Positions 20,718 to 31,078 of a stretch of 64,000 nucleotides of DNA are shown here, in pieces. The stretch spans positions 297,757 through 361,756 of the forward strand of contig JYJJ01000002.1 in NCBI GenBank assembly GCA_003263775.1, in the 5' to 3' direction. How positions within the stretch are numbered: position 1 is the stretch's first letter; every line of letters starts with the position of its first letter. This DNA is from Vibrio maritimus (GTDB taxonomy: Bacteria; Pseudomonadota; Gammaproteobacteria; Enterobacterales; Vibrionaceae). Position numbers and translations under genes: made by a program. The notes beneath the pieces are model-generated. The model had not been told where the DNA came from. It ran no database searches and worked only from the letters and a program-made list of their open reading frames with translations.

Positions 20718-21167
20718 CTACATGTTATGCGAGCGGTAAGAAAAAACCTGCCCTTTTTCATTGTAAGCATAGACATGGTAAGGGTCTTTTTGATCGCCAT
20801 ACTCCATACCTGGTGAGCCCACAGGCATGCCAGGTACTGCTAGCCCTTTCGCGCCTTTGGGTGGGTTGTCTAAAAATGCTTTGATATCGTCTGCTGGAAT
20901 GTGGCCTTCAAATACATAGTCACCAATCACCGCGGTGTGACACGAAGCGAGCTCTGGTGTTACCCCTAACTTTTGCTTAATCGGGTTCATGTTTTTGTGG
21001 TCTTCTACAGTAACGGTAAAACCCGCGTCTTCCATGTGAGTAACCCAATCCTTACAGCAGCCGCAGTAAGGCGATTTGTAGGTCAGTACGTTGGTCGCAA
21101 ACGCCGAACCAGTGAATACGGCCAGTGATAGTGTAGCCAGTTTTACCATTCGTTTAGTGGTCGACAT
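20718..21167 (-). CDS. copG: Copper-resistance periplasmic protein CopG (DUF411)
   Basis: DUF411 protein of 149 residues. It has a signal peptide (cleavage near AFA-TN) and the metal motif Cys35-Gly-Cys37-Cys38 in KSPYCGCCKDW, followed by conserved HTAVIGDYVFEGHIP and a Met-rich GMPVGSPGM. CopG homologues are periplasmic copper-binding proteins proposed to change copper redox state. In V. cholerae the gene lies next to copA, as here. The 72-nt gap after copA is consistent with either one operon or a second promoter. Confidence 0.88.
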   Translation of the reverse strand: MSTTKRMVKLATLSLAVFTGSAFATNVLTYKSPYCGCCKDWVTHMEDAGFTVTVEDHKNMNPIKQKLGVTPELASCHTAVIGDYVFEGHIPADDIKAFLDNPPKGAKGLAVPGMPVGSPGMEYGDQKDPYHVYAYNEKGQVFSYRSHNM

Positions 21168-21239
21168 AATTCTTCCTTTTAAGTAATTATTCTTAGAAAC
21201 AATGAGTTGCTATGTTATTAATGTCGCTCATAGCAACGG

Positions 21240-23972
21240 TTAGCCTTTGTGCTGAAACTTTCTTAACCTATTAGCATTAGTTACGACAGTAATCGACGAA
21301 AGTGCCATTGCTGCTCCCGCAAAAACGGGGCTTAGCAAAAATCCGAACAGAGGATACAGCACACCCGCGGCAATAGGGATACCTAGGGTGTTGTAGATAA
21401 AGGCGCCAAATAGGTTTTGTTTAATGTTGCGTACCGTCGCGCGGGATAGCGAGATGGCATAACTGACACTGGCTGGATTGCTATTGAGCAGTGTCATAGG
21501 AGCGCTTTCTATCGCAACATCACTACCAGTGCCCATTGCAATGCCCACATCGGCTAGCGCAAGTGCAGGTGCATCGTTAATGCCATCGCCTACCATAGCA
21601 ACATGTTGATAGCGGCCTTTTAGTGAGGCAATGTGCGCGGCTTTTTCGTCCGGCAGTACCTCAGAAATAACCTCATCTATGCCTAGTTGTTCTCCAATCA
21701 CACTAGCGACATGCTGGTTGTCGCCAGTCAGCATAATAGTGTGAATGCCTTGTGCTTTTAGAGAGTTGATGGCATTCGCGGCATCGGTTTTTATCCCATC
21801 TGCAATTGCAATTAATGCGACGGCTTGACCATCGATAGCAACAACGATTGGTGTATGTGCTTGATTGGCGGCCTGAGCAAGAGGGACTACAAGTGCCTCT
21901 AGGTCGACCCCTAGTGCTTTAATATGATTGATTGAGGCAATCACTACTTGCTTACTATCAACGATGCCTTGCACTCCTTTACCTTTGAGGTTCTCAAATT
22001 GCTCTGGATCAAGGGTATTCGCGTCACTCCAATAGTCAGTGACAGCTTTAGCTAGCGGATGTTCCGAGCGCTTTTCGAGTGGCACGACCCACTTTGCCAG
22101 TTCTGTTTCACTAATACCGATAGGATGGACAGCTTGCACTTTTGGTTGCCCAAGCGTTAAGGTGCCGGTTTTATCAAATACTACTGCATTGACTTTGCTT
22201 AGTTTTTGCAGCGCATCCGCATCTTTGATCAGTATGCCTGCTTGGGCGGCTTTACCAATACCGACAGTGATGGATAGCGGCGTCGCTAACCCAAGAGCAC
22301 ATGGGCAGGCAATAATGAGTACAGTGGTGGTCACCACGAGCATATAGCTCGCCTTTGGCTCTGGCCCGATGAAAAACCAGACCAAGGCAGAAAGCAGTGC
22401 AATTGCAACGACAACGGGAACGAACACCGAGGAAATAGAGTCCGCAAGCTTGGCGATGGCTGGTTTACTGCTTTGAGCGTCTCGCACTAAATGGATGATT
22501 CGCGAAAGCATGGTATTTGTGCCAATTCCAGTCGCTTTGATCACCAAACTTCCATCGGTATTTACCGTTCCTGCGGAAACACTATCCTTAATACCTTTTA
22601 AAACTGCGATTGGCTCACCCGTCAACATCGACTCATCAAGATAGCTGTGACCTTCAATGACTTCTCCATCAACGGGCACTTTTTCTCCCGGTTTAATGCG
22701 CAGCAGCATACCAAGCTGAATGTCACTAACAGAAAGTGTGACGTCCTGGCCATCGACAATGGCCGTTGCGACTTGAGGCTGCAAGTTCATCAATGCCTGT
22801 AAGGATTGATTGGTTTTCGCTTTTCGCTTTCGCTTCAATAAAGTGACCAAGTGAGATTAAGCCGACAATCATCGCGCTCGCTTCAAAATAGACATGGCGT
22901 GATGCTTCTGGAAACCAAGATGGCATGATCACAACGAGCATGGAATAAAGCCAGGCTGCACCCGTGCCAAGGGCGACTAATGTATCCATGGTTGCGCGTT
23001 TGTGCTTAAGGGCTTGGTAGGCGTTGCTATAAAAGGCACGACCAGCGGTGGAAAGAAGCCACAGACACAGCAAGCCAACAACGCCCCACGCAAGCTGATC
23101 TGTTGAGTTTTGTATCGTCATGCTGCCACCGAGTACACCCCACAGCATAAGAGGTGCGCCCATGGCCAATGCCCAAATCGTATTGCGTTTTTGCAGCGCT
23201 TGATGCTGCTGTAGTGCTTGCTGCTGTTTTTTCTGTGTTGAGGCTAAGTCTTCAACTATTTCACCTTGATAGCCAGCTTCTCTGACAGCTTGAAGCAGTG
23301 GTTGTTCAATCTCAGAGTTGGCTAAGCTAGTAAGTACTAACGCGCTTTGTTCTGCAAGGTTAACTCTTGCTTTGTCGACGCCAGTTACCGATTGCAGCGC
23401 TTTTTCAACCGAAGAAACGCAGCTGGCACATGTCATCCCTTGAATCAGTAGTTGAATGCTGGAGGCTGATTGAGAAGAAGCCGGTGAGTTGGTGGCTGAA
23501 GCTTTCACAGATTCGCGAGGCGTATTTTCGACCGTACTTTCTGTCGTATGGCTTAGCTCATTGCTAGCAATATCGCCTTGCGGGATATCGCTCAATACGG
23601 CTTGGAAGCGACTTGCTTAATGTTGTTTTGGATGAGATTAACATCAAGATTTGATTCAATAGTAAGTGATTGCTTACTTAGCGCAATAATAGTAATTGAA
23701 TCAAGCGTTTCAAGTTGAGCCTGAAGCTTGGCGACGCACTTGCCACAGTTAAGACCCGAGAGCTCAAAATGTCGTACAGGTTTCGCCTCAAAACCTAGGT
23801 TGGCGATAGGCTGGATAATGTCATCGATATGGGCATCCGTCGAGACAGTTAAAGCGTGCTTATCAAGCTGTTTGATTTCAATATCAGTCGAAGCCTGCTC
23901 CAATGCATTGCGAACTTTTTTTACGCAACCCATACAGGATAAGCCTGATAAATTGAGCGTGTAAGTGACCAT
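21240..23972 (-). pseudogene. copA: Cu(I)-exporting P1B-type ATPase CopA, two frameshifts as written
   Basis: CopA pumps Cu(I) out of the cytosol. Domains in order: three heavy-metal-associated modules with CxxC motifs (SCMGC, NCGKC, TCASC), a Ser-rich linker between the second and third, membrane helices, actuator (LTGEP), the CPC translocation motif (ACPCALG), phosphorylation site DKTGT and hinge GDGINDAP. ATG 23972 has GAGG 6 nt upstream. The frame breaks near 23598-23606 (one base missing) and at 22821-22824 (one extra A in AAAA, inside EAKAKAKTNQS). Correcting both gives 910 residues. A CueR-type promoter lies directly upstream. Confidence 0.93.
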
Positions 23973-24003
23973 AACCAACCTCGATACTTGTTCATTAACG
24001 GTA

Positions 24004-24034
24004 AACATAAACCTTCCCTCAAGGGTAAGGTCAA
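24004..24034 (-). promoter_or_regulatory. CueR-activated copA promoter with 19-bp spacer
   Basis: On the minus strand, -35 TTGACC (24029-24034) and -10 TATGTT (24004-24009) are separated by exactly 19 bp, the lengthened spacer of MerR-family promoters. The spacer holds a dyad with arms ACCTTAC and GGAAGGT around 7 nt (24011-24031), one mismatch from the known CueR pattern ACCTTCC-N7-GGAAGGT. It lies 32 nt upstream of the copA start. Confidence 0.88.
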
Positions 24035-24154
24035 GCGGTTTCATCTCATTTAGGTATAGAGATTGTAGAATTAGTGTAAGGTGATAAAATAGCGCCCAAA
24101 ATTTGCAACGCACGATGACAAGCATTGTGCGACGTTGACAACAAGGTACTTTCG

Positions 24155-25582
24155 ATGACGGTTAAAACACGTTTTGCTCCAAGCCCAACTGGCTATCTTC
24201 ACGTCGGTGGTGCGCGTACTGCACTTTACTCTTGGTTATTTGCTAAAAACCAAGGCGGTGAATTCGTTCTACGTATTGAAGATACGGATCTAGAGCGTAA
24301 CTCTCAGGAAGCGGTAGATGCGATCCTTGAAGGTATGCAGTGGATGGGACTTGAGTGGGACGAGGGTCCGTACTACCAGTCGAAGCGTTTTGATCGTTAC
24401 AACGAAATGGTCGACAAGCTACTTGCTGAAGACAAAGCTTATAAGTGCTACGCACCAAAAGAGCTACTTGAAGAGATTCGTGCTGAGCAAGAAGCAAATA
24501 AAGAGATCCCTCGTTACGATGCAAACCACCCGAAAATCGTTGCGGCTAATGCGGCGGCTAAAGATGGTGACCCATGTGTAATTCGTTTCCGCAACCCGAA
24601 AGAGGGCAGCGTAGTATTTGATGATCAAATCCGTGGTCGTATCGAGATTGCTAACAGCCAAATGGATGATCTTATCATCCGTCGTACTGATGGTGCGCCT
24701 ACTTACAACTTCGTTGTTGTGGTAGATGACTGGGATATGGGTATCACTCACGTAGTTCGTGGTGAAGACCACATCAACAACACACCACGTCAAATCAACA
24801 TCTATGAAGCACTAGGTGCGCCAGTTCCGACGTTTGCTCACTGTGCAATGATCCTAGGTGATGATGGTGCTAAGTTGTCAAAGCGTCATGGCGCGGTTTC
24901 TGTGATGCAATATCGTGATGAAGGCTACTTGCCAAATGCACTTAACAACTACTTGGTGCGTCTAGGCTGGTCTCACGGTGACCAAGAAATTTTCTCTCAA
25001 GAAGAGATGATTAACTTGTTCTCATTGAATGCAATCTCTAAGTCAGCATCAGCGTTTAACACAGATAAGCTAAACTGGCTGAACAACCACTACATCAAGA
25101 CATCTGAACCTGAGTACGTGGCTAAGCACCTGCAATGGCATTTAGATGAGCAGAAGCTAAGCACAGAAAACGGTCCAGCTATTACAGAAGTGATCAAGCT
25201 TGTGGGTGAGCGCTGTAATACGCTTGTTGAGCTTGCTGAGCAAATCCGTTACTTCTACGAAGATTTCTCTGAGTTTGAAGCGGGTGCAGCGAAGAAGCAC
25301 CTACGTGGTGTTGCTAAACAACCACTCGAAGTTGCGCTTGCTAAAGCCGAAGCACTAGAAGAGTGGACAACGGCAAACATTAAAGATCAAGTGATTGCTG
25401 CAGTTTGCGAAGAACTAGAAATTGGCATGGGTAAAATCGGTATGCCACTTCGCGTTGCAGTGACTGGTGGTGGTCAATCACCTTCAGTTGATGCCGTTAT
25501 GGAGCTTGTTGGCAAAGAGCGCGTGATTGCTCGTATTAAGATGGCGCTAGAGTTTATCGCTGAGCGTGAAGCAAACGCATAA
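24155..25582 (+). CDS. gltX: Glutamyl-tRNA synthetase
   Basis: Class I synthetase that charges tRNA-Glu. The 475-residue protein begins [19 protein letters not shown], with the HIGH-type motif at His16-Gly19, and has the KMSKS equivalent KLSKRHG. I chose ATG 24155 over the in-frame 24125 because the family always starts just before the TRFAPSPTG block and AAGG lies upstream. It is divergent from copA and sits close to the CueR promoter. Intact, standard length. Confidence 0.97.
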   Translation: MTVKTRFAPSPTGYLHVGGARTALYSWLFAKNQGGEFVLRIEDTDLERNSQEAVDAILEGMQWMGLEWDEGPYYQSKRFDRYNEMVDKLLAEDKAYKCYAPKELLEEIRAEQEANKEIPRYDANHPKIVAANAAAKDGDPCVIRFRNPKEGSVVFDDQIRGRIEIANSQMDDLIIRRTDGAPTYNFVVVVDDWDMGITHVVRGEDHINNTPRQINIYEALGAPVPTFAHCAMILGDDGAKLSKRHGAVSVMQYRDEGYLPNALNNYLVRLGWSHGDQEIFSQEEMINLFSLNAISKSASAFNTDKLNWLNNHYIKTSEPEYVAKHLQWHLDEQKLSTENGPAITEVIKLVGERCNTLVELAEQIRYFYEDFSEFEAGAAKKHLRGVAKQPLEVALAKAEALEEWTTANIKDQVIAAVCEELEIGMGKIGMPLRVAVTGGGQSPSVDAVMELVGKERVIARIKMALEFIAEREANA

Positions 25583-25601
25583 TCGCCATGCAATGAACTT
25601 G

Positions 25602-25632
25602 AAAAGCCGCAACCTAGGTTGCGGCTTTTTTT
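25602..25632 (+). terminator. gltX terminator
   Basis: AAAAGCCGCAA/TTGCGGCTTTT stem and a T7 tail, 20 nt after gltX. Confidence 0.9.
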
Positions 25633-25660
25633 GTTTCTTCTGAACGGGCAAATTGGCAAC

Positions 25661-25688
25661 AAAAAAGCGACCCTAGAGTCGCTTTTTT
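25661..25688 (-). terminator. dxs terminator
   Basis: AAAAAAGCGAC/GTCGCTTTTTT stem, 21 nt past the dxs stop; usable in both directions. Confidence 0.88.
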
Positions 25689-25709
25689 ACTTAACTTGTG
25701 GATACGTCT

Positions 25710-27573
25710 CTATTTGGAGATGTAATCGCGAATAGCGGCTTCGATGCCAGCAGCGTCAAGGCCAAGTTCCGTATGGAGCTCATCTTGTGTGCCTTGTGCG
25801 ATAAACTTGTCAGGAAGACCAAGGTTAAGCACTGGTTTCATCAGCTTCTCACTCATCATAAACTCAATCACCCCAGCACCAGCACCGCCAGCGATGGCGT
25901 TCTCTTCGAGAGTGACCAGCACATCATGACTGTCACAGAGTTCACGGATAAGCGCCTCATCAAGAGGTTTAACAAATCGCATATCAGCCACGGTAGCATT
26001 GAGGTTTTCTGCTGCGACCAACGCGTTGTCTAGGAAGGTTCCGAATGACAAAATCGCGACTTTCTCACCTTCACGAACAAGGCGACCTTTACCGATTTCC
26101 AAAGCAGTAAACTCAGCTTCTGGCGTCGTACCATTACCGCTGCCACGAGGGTAGCGAACGGCACTTGGACCTGTGTGCATGTGACCGGTGTACAGCATCT
26201 GACGACACTCGTTCTCATCACTTGGAGCCATGATAACCATATTCGGAATGCAGCGCATAAAGCTCAGATCAAACGCACCTTGGTGAGTTTGACCATCGGC
26301 ACCAACAAGGCCTGCACGATCGATCGCGAACATCACTGGCAGATCCATAATGGCCACATCGTGGATAAGTTGGTCGTAGCCACGTTGTAAGAAAGTCGAG
26401 TAGATTGCGACGATAGGCTTGTTACCAGCAATCGCCATACCTGTTGCTAGCGTCACTGCATGCTGCTCAGCGATAGCGACATCAAAATACTGACCAGGAT
26501 ATTCTTTAGAGAAGCGAACCATACCTGAGCCTTCACGCATCGCCGGCGTAATCGCCATCAGTGAAGGGTCTTGCGCCGCCATATCACATAAGAAATCACC
26601 AAAGATTTTCGAGTATGTTGGTTTGCTTGAGCTGCTTTTCGGTAAGCTTGAGTGCGAAGGGTCAAATTTAGGCACGCCGTGATAACCGATAGGGTCTTTC
26701 TCGCAGGCTCATAACCTTTACCTTTTTTAGTCATGATGTGCAGGAACTGAGGACCTTTAAGTCCACGCATGTTTTTCAGCGTTTTGACCAGTTCATTGAC
26801 ATCATGACCATCGATAGGGCCGATATAGTTGAAACCAAGCTCTTCAAACAAAGTCCCTGGTACGATCATGCCTTTGAGGTGCTCTTCGGTGCGCTTAACC
26901 AGTTCTTTGATTGGCGGAAGGCCGGATAGCGCTTTTTTACCGCCTTCGCGGATAGAGGTGTACAAGCTGCCTGATAGGACTTGCGCTAGGTGGTTGTTCA
27001 GTGCGCCAACGTTTTCCGAGATCGACATTTCGTTGTCGTTTAGGATAACCAGCATATCAGGGTGCACATCACCAGCGTGGTTAAGTGCCTCAAACGCCAT
27101 ACCTGCCGTGATTGCACCATCACCAATCACACTGACCACTTTGCGATCTTTGCCTTCTTTAGCAGCCGAAATCGCCATGCCAAGTCCAGCACTAATAGAT
27201 GTAGACGAGTGACCAACAGACAATGTGTCGTATTCACTTTCTTCACGCCACGGGAATGGGTGTAGGCCGTCTTTTTGACGAATAGTCGAAAGCTGCTCAC
27301 GGCGACCGGTTAAAATCTTATGCGGGTAGCTTGATGGCCAACATCCCAAATAAGCTGGTCGAAGGGCGTATTGTAGACGTAGTGTAGGGCAACGGTGAGT
27401 TCCACCGTACCGAGTCCGGAAGCCAAGTGTCCACTAGACTGGCTCACTGAATTTAGCAAATACGTCCTAAGCTCTTCACACAGCTTTGGTAAAGATTCCT
27501 TCGGCATTAGGCGAAGTTCTTCTGGCGTGTTTGCTAATGTCAGTGTCGGATACTTTGAAATATCAAGTGTCAT
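25710..27573 (-). pseudogene. dxs: 1-deoxy-D-xylulose-5-phosphate synthase, two frameshifts as written
   Basis: Dxs joins pyruvate and glyceraldehyde-3-phosphate with thiamine diphosphate, the first step of the MEP isoprenoid pathway. Visible: WDVGHQA (thiamine site His), the [13 protein letters not shown]...NDNEMS thiamine-binding motif, and the [15 protein letters not shown] pyrimidine-domain motif. The frame breaks near 27328 (one T missing on the coding strand, GHQAYPHK) and near 26702 (one G missing, [11 protein letters not shown]). Correcting both gives 621 residues, full length. The MEP pathway is essential in Vibrio, so error is more likely than loss. Upstream lies ispA on the same strand. 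Confidence 0.94.
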
Positions 27574-27597
27574 AGTTATTTAGCGCTTTAATATAGT

Positions 27598-28482
27598 CTA
27601 GTTGTTGCGCTCGATGACGTATCGGGCGAAGTCTTCGAGTAGTTGCGTATTGTAGGGTATCGCTTGCAAAGCACAAAGTGCTTCTTCAAAAAGCTGTGTG
27701 GCTTTTTGCTGAGCCCCTTCCAGCCCCAACAATGCTGGATAGGTACTCTTGTTAAGTTCGACATCAGAGCCCTGTGGTTTTCCTAGGGTCTCAGTGTCAC
27801 CAACAATGTCTAAAATGTCATCTTGAACTTGGAACGCAAGGCCAATAGCTTCAGCGTAGGTTTCAAGCTGTGGCAAGTATTCGCGCCCTTTTTCACCCGC
27901 TGACAATGCGCCAAGTTGTACCGCACATTTTATTAGCGCGCCTGTTTTATGGCGATGGATTCGCTCAAGCTCATCTAATGTCACTTGGCGGTTCTCAGCT
28001 TCGAGGTCTAATGCCTGTCCGATGCACATACCCGCAGCGCCAGAAGCACGCGCAAGCTCTTTCACCATAGTAATACGTTGTGATTCGGCAAATGGCGCCA
28101 AAGTTCCTTCTGATAATATGGTGAAGGCTAGTGTTTGCAGAGCGTCACCGGTCAAAATCGCGGTGGCTTCATCAAACTCTATATGGCAAGTGGCTTTGCC
28201 GCGGCGCAATTCATCGTCGTCCATGGCCGGCAGGTCGTCATGAACAAGAGAGTAGGCGTGAATACACTCAATCGCAGCCGCTGGTGTGTCGAGCTGCTCT
28301 TCACTGCAACCAAAGATAGAACCTGTGGCGTAGACTAAAAACGGTCTTGCACGCTTGCCACCCAAAAGTAGGGCATAGCGCATGGCTTCAATCAGTCGTT
28401 GCTGCTGAAAGGGATAGCCGTCCAACCAAGCATCCAGTTGCTGGTTGTTACGGGATTGATAAGACTTCAAAGTCTCAATCAT
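27598..28482 (-). CDS. ispA: Farnesyl diphosphate synthase (geranyltranstransferase)
   Basis: IspA condenses isopentenyl diphosphate with dimethylallyl and geranyl diphosphate to make farnesyl diphosphate. It has the first aspartate-rich motif in LVHDDLPAMDDDELRRG and the second in FQVQDDILDIVGD. I chose ATG 28482 (MIETLKSYQ); GTG 28494 is an alternative giving four more residues. It lies between xseB and dxs on the same strand, the standard xseB-ispA-dxs operon, and 24 nt separate it from dxs. Confidence 0.95.
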   Translation of the reverse strand: MIETLKSYQSRNNQQLDAWLDGYPFQQQRLIEAMRYALLLGGKRARPFLVYATGSIFGCSEEQLDTPAAAIECIHAYSLVHDDLPAMDDDELRRGKATCHIEFDEATAILTGDALQTLAFTILSEGTLAPFAESQRITMVKELARASGAAGMCIGQALDLEAENRQVTLDELERIHRHKTGALIKCAVQLGALSAGEKGREYLPQLETYAEAIGLAFQVQDDILDIVGDTETLGKPQGSDVELNKSTYPALLGLEGAQQKATQLFEEALCALQAIPYNTQLLEDFARYVIERNN

Positions 28483-28502
28483 GGGGATACTCACTTTTGA
28501 AA

Positions 28503-28745
28503 TTATTCTGACGGCTGAGCAAAGTCTTGAAGGTCGGCGTCATCATCCTTAGCTAGTAAGATGCTAACTTTTTGTTCCGCTTCGGTCAGCTTTTGCTGTC
28601 CAGCTCTCGCTAGGGCGATACCACGCTCGAACTTCTTCAGCGCATCGTCCAATGCTAGATCGCCGTTTTCCAGTTGTTCTACGAGTGTATCGAGCTCGTC
28701 TACTGTCGCTTCGAACGACATGTTCTCAGGTTTCTTAGTCGCCAT
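28503..28745 (-). CDS. xseB: Exodeoxyribonuclease VII small subunit
   Basis: XseB pairs with XseA to form exonuclease VII, which degrades single-stranded DNA. The 80-residue product reads MATKKPENMSFEATVDELD and then VEQLENGDLALDDALKKFERG, the family signature, largely helical. I chose ATG 28745 over the in-frame extension to 28868, which is not family-like. First gene of xseB-ispA-dxs. Confidence 0.93.
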   Translation of the reverse strand: MATKKPENMSFEATVDELDTLVEQLENGDLALDDALKKFERGIALARAGQQKLTEAEQKVSILLAKDDDADLQDFAQPSE

Positions 28746-29078
28746 AACGTACTTATTTTTATGAAATGATCGAACGTTACATGAGCGGCTAGCGATGGTC
28801 AAACTTATGGTGCGAAAAATGCTGTTAACACACGCTGAGTGGATTGGGATTGCTAAAAAAAGCGTCAATACAGCCCATTAATCAGGCAGTATTCATTAAC
28901 AAAACAAGTAGGAGTCTTCAACATCTGACGGTTTGCGACGCAATTTTGTGATTTTGTGGTCATAAATCACTTAAAGATATGAGCACTTGGTCGATAACCT
29001 AAAAGTAACGAGATAGACTCGGGCTGCTTGTCGGTTCGTCTGAGTGGCTAAGATGTCAAATTTTCTATGGAGTGTTGA
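28746..29078. other. Divergent intergenic region between xseB and pomA
   Basis: 333 bp with no gene. It contains the sigma-28-like pomA promoter at 28972-28997; the xseB promoter was not resolved. Confidence 0.5.
28972..28997 (+). promoter_or_regulatory. Candidate sigma-28 (FliA) promoter of pomAB
   Basis: TAAAGATA at 28972-28979 and GTCGATAA at 28990-28997 match the FliA pattern TAAAGTTT-N11-GCCGATAA, with the spacer one base short. Stator genes are late flagellar genes in Vibrio, so the placement fits. Confidence 0.55.
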
Positions 29079-29843
29079 GTGGATTTAGCAACGCTGATAG
29101 GCCTCATTGGTGGGGTCTCTTCGATAATTATTGCGATGGTGCTCGGTGGCAGCATCATGACTTACTATGATACTACGTCGGTATTTATCGTTATCGGGGG
29201 ATCGACATTTGTCGTCTTAATGAAATTCACGCTAGGGCAGTTCTTTGGCGCCGCCAAAATTGCCAGTAAAGCGTTTATGTTCAAAACCGATGAGCCAGAA
29301 GATCTGATCGCGAAGATTGTTGAAATGGCTGATGCAGCGCGTAAAGGTGGCTTCCTCGCGCTTGAGGAAATGGACATTCAAAATAGCTTTATGCAAAAGG
29401 GCATTGATCTTCTCGTCGATGGCCATGATGCTGAAGTGGTGCGCAATGCGATGCAAAAAGATATCGCCCTGACGGATGAGCGCCACGAAAAGGGTGCGGC
29501 GGTGTTTAGAGCTTACGGAGATGTTGCTCCCGCAATGGGCATGATTGGTACCTTGGTTGGCTTGGTTGCGATGTTATCGAATATGGACGACCCTAAATCC
29601 ATCGGTCCGGCGATGGCGATTGCGCTACTTACTACGCTTTACGGTGCGATGCTTGCGAACATGTTGTTCTTCCCAATCGCCGATAAGCTAACTCTGCGTA
29701 GAGAGCAAGAAAATCTCAATCGTCGTCTAATAATGGATGGTGTGTTAGCGATTCAAGACGGCCAGAACCCTCGCGTTATCGATGGCTACCTCAAAAATTA
29801 CATTAATGAAAACAAGCGCGCGTTCGATCTCGATGGCGAGTAG
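29079..29843 (+). CDS. pomA: Flagellar motor stator protein PomA (Na+-driven)
   Basis: PomA with PomB forms the sodium-driven stator of the polar flagellum. The 254-residue protein starts at GTG 29079 (MDLATLIGLIGG, matching known PomA starts), with GGAG 8 nt upstream. Two N-terminal membrane helices, a cytoplasmic loop with charged residues (FRAYGDVAPAMGMIG follows it) and two C-terminal helices are visible. pomB follows after 33 nt. A FliA-like promoter lies upstream. Intact. Confidence 0.95.
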   Translation: MDLATLIGLIGGVSSIIIAMVLGGSIMTYYDTTSVFIVIGGSTFVVLMKFTLGQFFGAAKIASKAFMFKTDEPEDLIAKIVEMADAARKGGFLALEEMDIQNSFMQKGIDLLVDGHDAEVVRNAMQKDIALTDERHEKGAAVFRAYGDVAPAMGMIGTLVGLVAMLSNMDDPKSIGPAMAIALLTTLYGAMLANMLFFPIADKLTLRREQENLNRRLIMDGVLAIQDGQNPRVIDGYLKNYINENKRAFDLDGE

Positions 29844-29876
29844 CGTTTCCGTAATGATTGATAACGGGATTAAGTG

Positions 29877-30811
29877 ATGGAAGAGAAAGGCAAATGTAAA
29901 TGTCCACCTCCTGGCGCGCCGCTTGGATGGCGACCTTCTCTGATCTCATGTCGCTGTTGATGTGCTTTTTCGTTCTGCTGCTGTCGTTTTCAGAAATGGA
30001 CGTGCTGAAGTTTAAGCAAATCGCAGGTTCGATGAAATTTGCGTTTGGTGTCCAAAACCGCCTTGAGGTGAAAGATATTCCAAAGGGCACCAGTATTATT
30101 GCTCAAGAATTCAGACCAGGCCGCCCTGAGCCGACGCCAATTGATGTGATCATGCAGCAAACCATTGATATCACTCAGCAGACGCTAGAGTTTCAAGAAG
30201 GAGATTCGGATAGAGCGGGTGGTAATCAGCGTGATGATGGTAAGATCACCGGTGGTCAAACCGCCGATCGTACTCAAAAGAACCAGATTGGTACCGCGTC
30301 TTCAGACAGTGAACAGCAAAACGAAGATCTTGAAGAGTTGGAGCAAGTGATCAAGCAGGCGCTGCAACAAGAGATTAATCAAGGGGCCGTCGAAGTAGAA
30401 AACTTGGGCCAGCAATTGGTGATTCGTATTCAAGAAAAAGGTGCGTTCCCAGAAGATTCGGCGTTTTTGCAGCCTAAGTTTAGGCCTTTAGTGAGGCAAG
30501 TTGCCGATCTTGTGAAAGACATTCCGGGCCAGGTTCGTGTCTCCGGACATACTGATAACTTGCCACTTGATTCTGAGCTCTATCGCTCAAGCTGGGATCT
30601 CTCTTCACAGCGCGCGGTTTCGGTCGCGCAAGAGATGGAGAAGGTTAAAGGCTTCTCTCACCTCAGACTTAGAGTCATCGGTGTCGCCGATACAGAACCG
30701 CTGGGGCCAAATGATACCGAGCGACAGCGGGCTCGAAATCGCCGAGTAGAAATCAGTATCATGCAGGGTGAGCCAGTGTATACCGATGAGGTATCGGCTG
30801 AAGGTAACTAA
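29877..30811 (+). CDS. pomB: Flagellar motor stator protein PomB (hidden N-terminal frameshift)
   Basis: PomB is the peptidoglycan-anchored half of the sodium stator: short N-terminus, one membrane helix with the ion-binding Asp (TFSDLMSLLMCFFVLLLSF), plug and linker, then an OmpA-like domain (VSGHTDNLPLDSELYRS). The natural start is ATG 29877 (MEEKGKCKCPPPGAPL), but one T is missing at 29923-29924, so the frame that continues as WMATFSD is lost. With it the protein is 311 residues. An ATG at 29900 is in frame downstream but encodes a nonsense N-terminus (MSTSWRAA), so an automatic caller would give a wrong 303-residue protein. Confidence 0.92.
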
Positions 30812-30837
30812 TGGATAAGTAATTGCCGTGACTTCTA

Positions 30838-30873
30838 AAAACGCCAGAGCTCTGCTCTGGCGTTTCTGTTTTT
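30838..30873 (+). terminator. pomAB terminator
   Basis: AACGCCAGAGC/GCTCTGGCGTT stem with a 3-nt loop and a T-rich tail. Confidence 0.88.
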
Positions 30874-31078
30874 TACCGCAGAGCCGCCCCCTTTGTTTGA
30901 ATTAGGTGGATTGCTCGCATCTTATAAAGGTTGCGGGTATACTTGCGCCCCTAATGAACAATCGCTCAGTGAAGTCTCATAGTTTGCACTCTGAGTTGAG
31001 CGAATTTGTACTACAGTTGATATGTGTTTCCCCATACTGTCGCGCTCAGACAGCATTGCAACGAGATGTGAAAAGACT

